From: Pararobbsia alpina
GTDB lineage: Bacteria > Pseudomonadota > Gammaproteobacteria > Burkholderiales > Burkholderiaceae
DNA: 64,000 nt
Assembly: GCF_902859895.1 (NCBI RefSeq)
Contig: NZ_CADIKM010000001.1
Location: 434,001 to 498,000, forward strand
Reading direction: 5' to 3'
Shown: positions 27,229 through 36,414 of the stretch, piece after piece
How positions within the stretch are numbered: position 1 is the first letter of the stretch
Layout of the letters: each line of letters begins with the position of its first letter
Translations under genes and position numbers: made by a program
The notes under the pieces: generated by a model
What the model was told of the DNA's origin: nothing
Database searches by the model: none
Seen by the model: the letters and a program-made list of their open reading frames with translations, nothing else

Positions 27229-30200
27229 GGCGTGTCCTCCGCACTATTCCCCGTCGAATTCTCCGGCGCATTGCGGCGGCGCCTGCGGTTCACGCGCTGC
27301 GCCATCCTGTCGAAGAACAGGTAGATCACCGGCGTGGTGAAGAGCGTCAGCATCTGGCTCAACGTCAGGCCGCCGATGATCGCGAGACCGAGAGGCCGGC
27401 GCAGCTCCGAACCTGTGCCGGTGCCGAGCAGCATCGGCAGAGCGCCGAGCATGGCGGCGAGCGTCGTCATCAGGATGGGGCGGAAGCGCAGCAGCGACGC
27501 CTCGAAGATCGCTTCGCGCGGCGCCTTGCCGTGATTGCGTTCGGCATCGAGCGCGAAGTCCACCATCATGATGGCGTTCTTCTTGACGATGCCGATCAGC
27601 AGCACGATACCGATGATGCCGATCACATCCAGGTCGCTGCCGGCGATCATCAGCGCGAGCAGCGCGCCGATCCCCGCCGAGGGCAGCGTGGACAGAATCG
27701 TCACCGGATGGATGAAGCTCTCATACAACACGCCGAGCACGATATACACCACCACCAGCGCAGCGATCAGCAGGTACACCTCGCTCGACAGCGAGTCCTC
27801 GAACGCCTGCGCGGCGCCCTGCAGCGACGAGGTGATCGACGGCGGCAGGTTCACCGACTGCTCGGCCTGATGGATCGCCTTGACCGCCGCGCTCAACGAC
27901 GCGCCCTTCGCAAGGTTGAACGAGATCGTGACGGACGGGAACTGCGCCAGATGGCTGATCACCAGCGGCGACTTCGTGATCTGGATCTTCGCGATGCCGG
28001 ACAGCGGCACCTGGCCGGTGCTGCTGGTCTGGCTGGGCAGATACAGATTGCCGATCGACTGCACGTTGGGCAGCGCATTCGGCTTGGCGACGAGAATCAC
28101 CCGGTACTGGTTCGACTGCTCGAAGATGGTCGAAACGATCCGCTGGCCGAGTGCGTCGTACAGCGCGTTGTCGATGGTTGCCGACGTAATGCCGAAGCGC
28201 GCGGCCAATTGCCGGTTGACTTCGACGTTCACGCTCAGGCCGTCGGTGTTCATATCGCTTTGCACGTCGGCGAGCGACGGAATCTGCTTCAGGCGCGATA
28301 CCAGTTCCGGCACGTACTTCTGGAACGCCTGCTGGTTCGGTCCGCGCAGCACGAAGCGGTACTGGTTCGGCGAGACCGTGGTGTCGAGCGTCAGATCCTG
28401 CTCAGGCTGCACGTAGAGCTTTACGCCAGGTACATTGGCGACTTCCTGCTGCAGGCGCCGCGCAATCTCTTGTGCCGTGCCGGAACGCTTGCTCCGGTCG
28501 CGCAGATTGATCAGGAAGCGGCCGTTGTTCAACGTGGTGTTGGTGCCGTCGATGCCCACGTAGGAGGTGAGCGAGCTCACGTCAGGGTCTTTCAGGATCG
28601 CATCGGCAAGGGCGTTCTGACGGCTCGCCATCGCCTCGTACGACACCGAGTTGTCGGCCACGCTGAAGCCCTCGATCACGCCGACGTCCTGCACCGGAAA
28701 GAGGCCCTTCGGAATCGCCACATACAGGTAGCCGGTCAGCACGACGGTGCCGACCGCCACCGCGAGCGTCAGCACCTGGTGGTCCAGCACCCAGCGCAGG
28801 CCGCATTCATAGGCGGCGAGCGTCTTGTCGAAAAGGCCTTCGCTGATGCGCTCGAAGCGGCTTGGATGGCGTTCGGCCTGGGCGCGCAGCATGCGCGCGC
28901 AGAGCATCGGCACCAAGGTCAGCGAGACCACCGCCGAGATCACGATGGTGACGGCGAGGGTGACCGCGAATTCGCTGAAGAGACGCCCGATCACGCCGCC
29001 CATGAAGAGCAGCGGAATCAGCACGGCGATCAGCGAGATGGTCAGCGAGAGAATCGTGAAGCCAATTTGTCCGGCGCCTTCCAGCGCGGCCTCGAGTGGC
29101 GTCTTGCCTTCCTCCAGATAGCGCACGACGTTCTCGATCATCACGATCGAGTCGTCGACCACGAAGCCGGTGGCGATGATCAGCGCCATCAGCGAGAGAT
29201 TGTCGATCGAGTAGTTCAACTGGTACATCACCGCCAGCGTGCCGATCAGCGAGACCGGCACGGACACGCTCGGGATCAGCGTGGCCGGCACATTGCGCAG
29301 GAACACGAAGATCACCGCGACCACCAGCACGATGGCCAGAATCAGTTCGAACGCCGCGTCGGACACCGACGCGCGGATCATGCCCGTGGTGTCGGACACC
29401 ACCGTGACCTTCATGCCCGCCGGCAGCGTCGATTCGAGCTGCGGCAATTCCTTCATGATCTGGTTGACCGTGGCGATCACGTTCGCGCCCGGCTGACGCT
29501 GCACATTGAGCACGATGGCCGGCGCCCCGTTGTACCAGGCACCGCGCTCGACGTCCTGCGCGGCCTGGCTCACCTTGGCAACGTCGCGCATGAACACCGG
29601 CGCGCCGTTCTGGTAGGCGATCACCGTGTTCATATAGTCCTTCGGGTCGACGATCTGGTCGTTGCCGTTGATCGTGTAGTCGAGCTTCGGACCGTCGAAA
29701 TTGCCCTTCGGCTGGCTGACGTTGACGTAGCTGAGCAGCGTACGCAGGTCGTCGATGTTCAGGCCGTAGGCAGCCAGTTTCTGCGGGTCCGCTTCGACGC
29801 GGATGGCCGGCACGTTGCCACCGCTCGTCGTGACCACGCCCACGCCCGACACTTCGGAAATCTTGGTGCCGAGGCGGTTGTTCGCGACGTCCTCGAGCTG
29901 CGTGAGCGACATCGACTTCGAGGTGACCGCGAGCGTCAGAATCGGCTGATCGGCCGGGTTCACCTTCGCATAGGTCGGGGGCGCGGGCAAACCCGAAGGC
30001 AAGTAGCTGTTGGCGGCGTTGATGGCCTGCTGGACGTCCTGTTCGGCGACGTCGAGGTTCAGCGACAGATCGAACTGCAGGGTGATGACCGACGCGCCGT
30101 CCGAGCTGTAGGACGTCATCTGCTGCAAGCCGGGAATCTCGCCGAGCTGCACTTCGAGCGGCGCGGTCACCGTGGTGGCCATCACGTCCGGGCTCGCGCC

Positions 30201-30356
30201 CGGATAGAAGGTCTGCACCTGGATGGTCGGATAATCGACGTTCGGCAGCGAAGAGACCGGCAGCACGCGCGTCGCGACGATGCCGATCAGCACGAGAGCG
30301 ACCATCAGCAGCAGCGTCGCCACCGGTCTAAGAATAAACAGACGGGAAATATTCAT
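27225..30356 (-). CDS. mdtB: RND efflux permease MdtB-like
   Basis: 1043 aa, normal for the family. N-terminal [23 protein letters not shown], then [16 protein letters not shown] and [18 protein letters not shown], follow E. coli MdtB closely. TM4 has [21 protein letters not shown] with the two Asp of the proton path. [38 protein letters not shown] is the conserved TM5-6 region. With MdtC it is expected to form a B2C heterotrimer taking substrates from the periplasm; in E. coli the pump exports bile salts and novobiocin. The operon order mdtA-mdtB-mdtC-outer-membrane factor is kept. The gap to mdtA is 18 nt. Confidence 0.94.
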   Translation of the reverse strand: MNISRLFILRPVATLLLMVALVLIGIVATRVLPVSSLPNVDYPTIQVQTFYPGASPDVMATTVTAPLEVQLGEIPGLQQMTSYSSDGASVITLQFDLSLNLDVAEQDVQQAINAANSYLPSGLPAPPTYAKVNPADQPILTLAVTSKSMSLTQLEDVANNRLGTKISEVSGVGVVTTSGGNVPAIRVEADPQKLAAYGLNIDDLRTLLSYVNVSQPKGNFDGPKLDYTINGNDQIVDPKDYMNTVIAYQNGAPVFMRDVAKVSQAAQDVERGAWYNGAPAIVLNVQRQPGANVIATVNQIMKELPQLESTLPAGMKVTVVSDTTGMIRASVSDAAFELILAIVLVVAVIFVFLRNVPATLIPSVSVPVSLIGTLAVMYQLNYSIDNLSLMALIIATGFVVDDSIVMIENVVRYLEEGKTPLEAALEGAGQIGFTILSLTISLIAVLIPLLFMGGVIGRLFSEFAVTLAVTIVISAVVSLTLVPMLCARMLRAQAERHPSRFERISEGLFDKTLAAYECGLRWVLDHQVLTLAVAVGTVVLTGYLYVAIPKGLFPVQDVGVIEGFSVADNSVSYEAMASRQNALADAILKDPDVSSLTSYVGIDGTNTTLNNGRFLINLRDRSKRSGTAQEIARRLQQEVANVPGVKLYVQPEQDLTLDTTVSPNQYRFVLRGPNQQAFQKYVPELVSRLKQIPSLADVQSDMNTDGLSVNVEVNRQLAARFGITSATIDNALYDALGQRIVSTIFEQSNQYRVILVAKPNALPNVQSIGNLYLPSQTSSTGQVPLSGIAKIQITKSPLVISHLAQFPSVTISFNLAKGASLSAAVKAIHQAEQSVNLPPSITSSLQGAAQAFEDSLSSEVYLLIAALVVVYIVLGVLYESFIHPVTILSTLPSAGIGALLALMIAGSDLDVIGIIGIVLLIGIVKKNAIMMVDFALDAERNHGKAPREAIFEASLLRFRPILMTTLAAMLGALPMLLGTGTGSELRRPLGLAIIGGLTLSQMLTLFTTPVIYLFFDRMAQRVNRRRRRNAPENSTGNSAEDTP

Positions 30357-30374
30357 CGGCGCGTGGGTCCGCTT

Positions 30375-31640
30375 CTACGAAGCAGCATTGGCCGGCGCGC
30401 CTTCAGACACCGCAGCGGGCTCCGACGCGCCGCGGGCCCGCTTGTGGTGGTGGAAGGCCGTCGCAGACTGCGAGGCAGCGCCGTCGGCCGCGGCGGAATT
30501 CGCCGTGGCCGTCCGGATCTTGGCACCGTCATTCAAGCGGTCTGTGCCGTCGGTGACCACGTCGTCGCCCGCCGAGAGGCCGGACAGGATGACCGTGTCC
30601 GCACCATTGCTCGGGCCGAGCTTGACCTTATGCACGGAAACGGAATTGTCTGCGTTGACGAGATAGACGAAGTCGCCAGGCGCGCCGGATTGCACCGCCG
30701 GCGTCGGCACCAGCACGGCATTCTGCATCGTGTCGACCAGCAGCTTGATGTTGACGAACTCGTTTGGAAACAGTGCTTCGTCGTCGTTGGGGAACGTTGC
30801 GCGCAAGGTGACCGTGCCCGTTGCCGTAGCCATCTGGTTGCTGACGGCGTACAGCGTACCCGTGGCGATTTGCCGCGCGTTGTCGCTGCTATAGGCGGTG
30901 ACCTGCAAGGTGGCGCCGGCATTCAGGCGCTGCATGACGGCGTCCAGCGAGTCTTGCGGCACCGTGAACTCCACCGTGGTCGGCTTGACGGTGGTGATGA
31001 CGACGATGCCCGTCGACGACGACGCCGTGACGTAGTTGCCCGGGTCGACAAGGCGCAGGCCGACCTTTCCGGAGACCGGCGCGACGATGTGGCAATAGAC
31101 CAGGTCGAGGTCGTACTGGGCGATCATGGCCTGATCGGTCTTGACCACGGCCTCGTCCTGCTGGACGAGGAACTGCTGGTCCGCGTAGGTCTGCTCGGCG
31201 ATCGACTTGCGCTCGTCCAACTGTGTATAGCGGGCAAGGGCGGCACGCGCCTGAGCGAGCAAGGCGCTGTCTTTGGCGAGTGACGCCTCGGCCTGCTGCT
31301 TGTCGATCTCATACTGGCGCGGATCGATCTGGGCCAGGAACTGGCCCTTCTGCACTTCCTGGCCCTCGCGATAAGCGACGGTGGTCAGGTAGCCACTGAG
31401 TTCCGGCAGCACGGTCACGGTGGCGATCGGCGTGACGGTGCCCAGTTCGCTCAAGGTGACCGGCATCGAGCCGAGCCTTGCCTTCGCAACCGTCACGATC
31501 ATGGGCGCTGCGGCGTGCGTGCGCTTCTTCTGGGTCAACAGGTGGACGACGACCAGCGCAATCAGCGCCAGCACGACGACCACAAACAGGATGAGCCCGC
31601 GTCGGGAGTGCTTCGGCTGCCTGGACACGCCTTCGCTCAT
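30375..31640 (-). CDS. mdtA: RND membrane-fusion protein MdtA-like
   Basis: 421 aa. One N-terminal membrane anchor (RRGLILFVVVVLALIALVVVHLL, residues about 14-36) instead of a lipobox; the rest is periplasmic. The lipoyl half-motifs (VLPELSGYLTTVAYREGQEVQKGQFLAQIDP and IVAPVSGKVGLRLVDPGNYVTA) flank an alpha-hairpin (about 110-170), and the beta-barrel and membrane-proximal domains follow (ALFPNEFVNIKLLVDTMQNAVLVPTPAV). This is the MdtA pattern. The C terminus has an additional tail of about 50 residues with HHHKRARG. The start is ATG 31640 with GGAG 7 nt upstream; it heads the operon. No regulator gene such as baeR or a TetR repressor is adjacent, so control is not apparent from the sequence. 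Confidence 0.93.
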   Translation of the reverse strand: MSEGVSRQPKHSRRGLILFVVVVLALIALVVVHLLTQKKRTHAAAPMIVTVAKARLGSMPVTLSELGTVTPIATVTVLPELSGYLTTVAYREGQEVQKGQFLAQIDPRQYEIDKQQAEASLAKDSALLAQARAALARYTQLDERKSIAEQTYADQQFLVQQDEAVVKTDQAMIAQYDLDLVYCHIVAPVSGKVGLRLVDPGNYVTASSSTGIVVITTVKPTTVEFTVPQDSLDAVMQRLNAGATLQVTAYSSDNARQIATGTLYAVSNQMATATGTVTLRATFPNDDEALFPNEFVNIKLLVDTMQNAVLVPTPAVQSGAPGDFVYLVNADNSVSVHKVKLGPSNGADTVILSGLSAGDDVVTDGTDRLNDGAKIRTATANSAAADGAASQSATAFHHHKRARGASEPAAVSEGAPANAAS

Positions 31641-32615
31641 AAGTATCTCCGAAAACAAATGCTGCCGTTGGTGATTGGACGGGAAGTGCTGCTGAGTTGG
31701 GACTGCAGAGAAGCGCCACGATTCCCTCGCGTTGTCACCATCGATCAAGCCTTCAATAAGATTTCATTTAGCAGTCAGCCACGCTGGCTGCGCGCACGGC
31801 AAATCACCGTAGCCTGCGCTGGCAGGCATTACGGTCCGATGAGTGCAGTGCGCTACGACGAACGTTGGCCAGTAAAGTTTCAGCAGCGCCGCCCGGCGCA
31901 TCTTGGGCTCAACGATCCTGTTGGTTGTCGCAAGGGCCGGACTGACTAGCCGTCGGTTGTTGATATTGACCTCAGTAACAGCAGATACACGGATTGAAAA
32001 TAAGAAGACCGTCAATGTACTAGGCTTGGGCGATGCTTGAGTTACACGAATGCAACAATGTGGCTCGCTGAAATGTTCTGTTTAATGCCTTCAGGCGCGT
32101 CGTTGGCACCAATAGGCGGCGGAAGGCGAGATCTGCCGCCTGTTGGTGGCCGCAACGAACGGTAACACCTGCGGAAAATTGGTGACCGGCTATGCCTCGG
32201 AATGTCCTGGAAGAACCGGGACTGACGGTGACGAGCATGTCGAGGCCGTCAGCTCTGTCAGGACCGGGCCTTAACGCTAAAGCATTCGATGCGCCACCCA
32301 CCACCCCGAGCGGGCAAGAGATTATCGCTTCTGTCACAATAACCCTGCGCCGGGGTGTGCGGACCGAAACGAAAGACTGAAAGCTCGATGAAAACGTTGA
32401 CTCCAGCGGTGACCAGAGTGCCCGAACGCCTGCACTATCCGCTCGACGTGATCCCGACCTGCGTGTGCCGGTGCGTGGCCTACCCGCTGGACCTGCGCCC
32501 CCTGAAAGAAATGAAGGGCGAACTGGGATCGATGTCGATCGTTCGACGATCCAGCGCCGGGCATAAGCAGTCCTTCGCATATCGATCTCGCGCACCTTCC
32601 TGCGACAAGATCTCC
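31641..32615. other. Region with no convincing gene between the efflux operon and the glycosyltransferase
   Basis: About 975 bp. The first part should hold the mdtA promoter. The rest has several short frames on both strands (for example minus 31764-32015, minus 32020-32595, plus 32355 onward joining the glycosyltransferase frame), none with a recognisable family or good ribosome binding site. The text is visibly richer in A/T and more stop-dense than the neighbouring core DNA. Decayed mobile or surface-polysaccharide DNA is a plausible reading, but no transposase motif or terminal inverted repeat was found by eye. Confidence 0.45.
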
Positions 32616-33455
32616 ATGCTCAATGACTCTATCTTCAATCCTCGCTTTGCCGCTGTCGCGTGCCGAAGACCCAAAAAGGTTGATAAAAGATTGACGCCTC
32701 TCTCGATATATATTCTCACCCACAACAGTGAACGGCACTTGGACAAGGTCCTGACCGCCGTGAAGCGTGCGGCGGATGATCTATTGGTGGTGGATAGCGG
32801 CAGCAACGACGCAACACTAGCAATTGCGGCCAAACATGGCGCTCGAATCGCACACCGGGCCTTTGACAATTTTCGCGCCCAGCGCCTTTTTGCCAATAGC
32901 CAATGTTTGCATCAGACCGTCATGTTCTTAGATAGTGATGAGATCGCCAGCGACGCGCTGATTGATGAAGTCATGGCGCTGAAGGTCTCCGGGTTTTCGC
33001 ACGACGCCTATACAGTTCGCCGCGACTGGGTGGTGAGGGGCAGGGTCGTCCACGCTCTGATGCCCGCTAGCTGCCCAGACTACCCCGTTCGCATATGTCA
33101 CCGGGACAAGACGGATTTTACCGAACACAGCGTTCACGAAACGCCTGTCGGCTTTGCAAGTATCGGGCGCATCGAATCTCCGTTGATCCACCACACCTTT
33201 GAGAGTAAATCAGAGGTGAGACGAAAACTTGATCAATACACCGACCTGGCTGCAATTGATCTGCTCGCTAGACGGAAATGGATTGGTGTACTTTGGTTCA
33301 AGCAGTGGTTCAGTCCGATCGGGGCGTTCGGAAAATGGTATATCCGTAATGGAAACTGGCGTGATGGTCGAGTTGGCTTGATATTGGCGCTCTATGCCTC
33401 CACCTACACGCACCGTAAATATCGCAAAGCGCTCCTTCAGCTCATTTCCGAATAG
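32616..33455 (+). CDS. Family 2 glycosyltransferase (WaaE/KdtX-like)
   Basis: About 279 aa from ATG 32616. A GT-A fold begins at LTPLSIYILTHNSERHLDKVL (conserved start of GT2), then DDLLVVDSGSNDATLAIAAKHGA, the metal-binding DxD as LDSDE, and RICHRDKTDFTEHSVHE in the acceptor part. The C-terminal WRDGRVGLILALYASTYTHRKYRKA is shared by WaaE/KdtX-type lipopolysaccharide core transferases. It may add a sugar to lipopolysaccharide core or another surface glycan; acceptor and sugar are unknown. The frame is open for 87 further codons upstream, with ATG also at 32388, but that part has no glycosyltransferase character, so the start is uncertain. It stands alone without other polysaccharide genes and is more A/T-rich than the surrounding core genes, which suggests acquisition. 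Confidence 0.8.
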   Translation: MLNDSIFNPRFAAVACRRPKKVDKRLTPLSIYILTHNSERHLDKVLTAVKRAADDLLVVDSGSNDATLAIAAKHGARIAHRAFDNFRAQRLFANSQCLHQTVMFLDSDEIASDALIDEVMALKVSGFSHDAYTVRRDWVVRGRVVHALMPASCPDYPVRICHRDKTDFTEHSVHETPVGFASIGRIESPLIHHTFESKSEVRRKLDQYTDLAAIDLLARRKWIGVLWFKQWFSPIGAFGKWYIRNGNWRDGRVGLILALYASTYTHRKYRKALLQLISE

Positions 33456-33687
33456 TGCGAGTTGGGCAATGGCTGGCGTAGTCACTTGAGGGGCCGGCAG
33501 GCGGCCGAAAGCGGTCGCGGTAAGCATGTGGCCCCCTACGCATACTTCGCCACTGCGATGAGATGGCAGATCGAGCCCCCCGCACGATCAGGGACAGCAG
33601 GTGGGCGGCATGGGGGTGGTCATCGCGCGGCAACCGGGCGGAGAGCGATGACGAACGGGCCGCGAACGACCGCCCAAATCGGTCTGC

Positions 33688-33693
33688 TATAGT
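33688..33693 (+). promoter_or_regulatory. Possible -10 element before the CNNM/CBS gene
   Basis: TATAGT (5 of 6 consensus) 34 nt before the GTG start at 33727. No convincing -35 is visible. Confidence 0.35.
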
Positions 33694-33726
33694 GCTCTCA
33701 CCTCCTTTCTTCGATTTTCCCTACGC

Positions 33727-35016
33727 GTGGAATCGCTTCCCTTATGGGCGCAGGCCGGCCTCGTTGCCATTCTCCTGCTGCTGTCCGGTTTCTTCTCGAT
33801 CTCTGAAACCTCGATGATGGCGATCAACCGCCACCGTCTCAAACATCTCGCCCGCAAGGGTGCCGTCGGCGCAAAAACCACCCAGGGCCTGCTCGCCCGC
33901 ACCGAAGACCTGCTCGGGGCCGTGCTGATCGGCAATAACGTGATCAATACCCTGATCCCGGTGCTCACCACCTCGATCGCGGTGCATACATTCGGCGGCG
34001 ACAACGTCGTGCTCTCGATCACGACCGGCGTGATCGCCTTTCTGATCATCGTGTTCGCCGAGATCACGCCGAAGATCGTCGGCGCGACCTATCCCGAGAA
34101 AATCGCGCTGCCCGCGAGCCTCATCATCGCGCCGCTCATGCGCGTGTTGCGTCCGTTGATCTGGTTCGTGAACCTGTTCGCCTCGGCGATCCTGCGCATC
34201 CTTCATATCAATCCGCGCGACGCGAACAATGTGCGGATGTCGTCGGAAGAACTGCGCAGCATCGTGATGGAATCCGGCAGCTTCATGCCGCACAAGCACC
34301 GCAGCATCTTGCTCAATCTCTTCGAACTCGAGAACATCACAGTCGACGACGTGATGGTGCCGCGTCCACGCATCGAAGCGCTCGATCTCAGCGCGCCGCT
34401 CGACCAGATCCTCCAGCAGCTCGAAACCTGCTATCACAACAAGTTGCTTGTCTATGAAGGTGACATCGACCGGGTGCTCGGTGTGCTTCACGTGCGCAAG
34501 ACGCTGGCCGCGCTGCGCCATCATGAGGAGCTCGATCGCGAGACGCTGCGCGAATTGCTGAGCGAACCTTATTTCGTACCGACCGGCACGGCGGTGTTCC
34601 AGCAACTCCAGTTCTTCCAGGAGAATCGCCAGCGCATCGGGCTGATCGTCAACGAATACGGCGAGGTCCAGGGGCTCGTGACACCCGAGGACATCATCGA
34701 GGAGTTGATCGGCGAGTTCACGACATCGATGCCACGCTCCGCGAACACGCGCGCGGGCTGGAACGCGCACGGCGAATGTATCGTCGCCGGCGCGATGCCC
34801 TTGCGCGAGCTCAATCGCTGGCTTGAGCTCAAGCTGCCCGTCGACGGGCCGAAGACGCTCAACGGTTTGATCCTCGAAACCCTGCAAGAGATTCCTGAAG
34901 GCGATGTCGCCCTGCAGATCGGCGAATGCCGGCTCGAAGTCATGCAGATCGACAATCAGGCGATCAAGACGGTCAAGCTGTTCAAGCCCGCAGCACCGGC
35001 TCGAGGCCGGAGCTAA
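33727..35016 (+). CDS. CNNM/CBS-domain membrane protein (HlyC/CorC family, YfjD-like)
   Basis: 429 aa. The N-terminal CNNM (DUF21) domain has three to four membrane segments (AGLVAILLLLSGFFSISETSMMAINRHRL; LSITTGVIAFLIIVFAEITPKIVGATYPEK). A CBS pair is at about 205-325 (DVMVPRPRIEALDL; EYGEVQGLVTPEDIIEELIGE), and a C-terminal CorC_HlyC domain (HGECIVAGAMPLRELNRWL) ends the protein. This is the architecture of E. coli YfjD and CorB, linked to Mg/Co ion efflux or homeostasis; the older name hemolysin is misleading. The start is GTG 33727; a possible -10 element lies upstream. In Burkholderia-like genomes this gene follows ispB/tRNA-Pro directly and precedes pilB, so it marks the right side of the accessory block. 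Confidence 0.9.
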   Translation: MESLPLWAQAGLVAILLLLSGFFSISETSMMAINRHRLKHLARKGAVGAKTTQGLLARTEDLLGAVLIGNNVINTLIPVLTTSIAVHTFGGDNVVLSITTGVIAFLIIVFAEITPKIVGATYPEKIALPASLIIAPLMRVLRPLIWFVNLFASAILRILHINPRDANNVRMSSEELRSIVMESGSFMPHKHRSILLNLFELENITVDDVMVPRPRIEALDLSAPLDQILQQLETCYHNKLLVYEGDIDRVLGVLHVRKTLAALRHHEELDRETLRELLSEPYFVPTGTAVFQQLQFFQENRQRIGLIVNEYGEVQGLVTPEDIIEELIGEFTTSMPRSANTRAGWNAHGECIVAGAMPLRELNRWLELKLPVDGPKTLNGLILETLQEIPEGDVALQIGECRLEVMQIDNQAIKTVKLFKPAAPARGRS

Positions 35017-35148
35017 GCAGAAGCGAGGCGAAGTTGAACGGTTGGGTTCCGGGGGCCTATGCGGGAAGCCTGGCCATCCGGCCGACTGTGCGCGGGCGGC
35101 CGGCTGCGCGACGATGAAGCTCCCTTTCGGACCTCATCGGAGCTGCCC

Positions 35149-36414
35149 ATGGATGATTTCGATTTTCCCCCGCCGCCCGCTTCGCGCACGGTGCTGTCCT
35201 CGCATCACCTGACCATTCTCACGAGCGTCGACGACGCGGCGGACTCACCCGCCGCGCGCTTGCTTCGTGATGTCCTTCTCGATGCCGCGGAGCGCCGCGC
35301 GTCCGATATTCACATCGAACCCGATGTCGGCGGATGGCGCATACGCCTGCGCATCGACGGCGTGCTGCATCAGACCGCACGTCCGGCAGCGAGCCTGTGC
35401 GATCCGTTCGTCACGCGTATCAAAGTGCTCTCGCGCATCGACATCGCCGAGCGGCGCATCCCCCAGGACGGCCGGCTCAGGATCCGGATCAGGCCCTCGA
35501 AAATCGAGGAGTATCGGGTCAGCACGCTGCCCACACTGTTCGGCGAGAAGGTGGTACTGCGCCGGCTCGACAGCCTGCCTGAGGAGTTGAGCCTGCAAGC
35601 GCTCGGTCTCGAACCCGAGCAGCAGGCGACCATCTCCCAGGCCATCCGGGCACCGCACGGGCTACTGCTCGTCACCGGCCCGACGGGCAGCGGCAAGACG
35701 CTGTCGCTGTATTGCTTCATGCAATACCTGAACAGCATCTCATCGAATCTCTGTTCGGTCGAGGATCCCGCGGAGATCCAGCTTGCGGGTCTCAACCAGG
35801 TCAACATCCGCGAGAAGGCCGGGCTCACGTTCGCTACCGCACTGCGAGCCCTGTTGCGGCAAGACCCCGACGTGGTGATGATCGGCGAGATTCGCGATCG
35901 CGAGACCGCCGACGTCGCAGTCAAGGCCGCGCTGACCGGCCATCTGGTTCTTTCGACGCTTCACACGAACGACGCCCCCGCGACGCTCGCCCGTCTGCTC
36001 GATATCGGCATCGAGCCTCACAACCTCGCCGCGGCCATCCGCCTGATCACGGCCCAGCGACTCGTGCGGCGTCTGTGCCCGGCCTGCCGCGAACCCTATC
36101 TCGCCGACGCCGATAGCCTTCGCGCAGCCGGCTTCGACGATGCGGACATCGCGCAAATCGAGCCGCTCTACCGGCCGATCGGATGCGAACAATGTCATCA
36201 GATCGGCTATCGGGGGCGTGTCGGCATCCACCAGGTGATGCCGATGACAAGTGTCCTGCGCAGTCAGATCGTCGAGCATGGCGTTGGCAGAGCGTTCGCC
36301 GAAGACGTGGCACGCAGCCGTTTGCCGACCTTGCGCGATGCCGCGCTGCTCAAGGTGAGGCGCGGCGAAACCTCGCTCGAAGCCGCCGTCGCCGCGACAG
36401 AGTTCGATGCATGA
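35149..36414 (+). CDS. pilB: Type IV pilus/type II secretion assembly ATPase (short PilB/GspE-like)
   Basis: 421 aa. Secretion ATPase: Walker A GPTGSGKT at 177-184, Asp box SVEDPAEIQLAG, Walker B DPDVVMIGEIRDRETAD, His box TGHLVLSTLHTNDAP and a tetracysteine zinc motif (LCPACREPY and GCEQCHQIGYRGR). It should power pilus or pseudopilus polymerisation in the cytoplasm. Full-length E. coli/Pseudomonas PilB have an extra N-terminal domain (about 560 aa in total); here only the N2 domain (SDIHIEPDVGGWRIRLRIDG) and the motor are present, as in GspE-like members. The start is ATG 35149 with GGAG 6 nt before; the ORF extends 30 codons upstream without support. pilC overlaps its stop by 4 nt and pilD follows. 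No pilin gene is present here. Confidence 0.88.
   Translation: MDDFDFPPPPASRTVLSSHHLTILTSVDDAADSPAARLLRDVLLDAAERRASDIHIEPDVGGWRIRLRIDGVLHQTARPAASLCDPFVTRIKVLSRIDIAERRIPQDGRLRIRIRPSKIEEYRVSTLPTLFGEKVVLRRLDSLPEELSLQALGLEPEQQATISQAIRAPHGLLLVTGPTGSGKTLSLYCFMQYLNSISSNLCSVEDPAEIQLAGLNQVNIREKAGLTFATALRALLRQDPDVVMIGEIRDRETADVAVKAALTGHLVLSTLHTNDAPATLARLLDIGIEPHNLAAAIRLITAQRLVRRLCPACREPYLADADSLRAAGFDDADIAQIEPLYRPIGCEQCHQIGYRGRVGIHQVMPMTSVLRSQIVEHGVGRAFAEDVARSRLPTLRDAALLKVRRGETSLEAAVAATEFDA

Noticed and set aside
27531-31283. 1250-aa plus-strand ORF opposite mdtA/mdtB
   Set aside because: Antisense shadow of the efflux genes with no recognisable domain; the minus-strand genes are full-length and conserved.
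31641-32615. Insertion sequence
   Set aside because: No transposase domain, terminal inverted repeats or target duplication could be identified.
33456-33726. Duplicated 3' end of tRNA-Pro (attachment site) at the far side of the accessory block
   Set aside because: No stretch resembling the T arm/acceptor end was found by eye between the glycosyltransferase and the CNNM/CBS gene.
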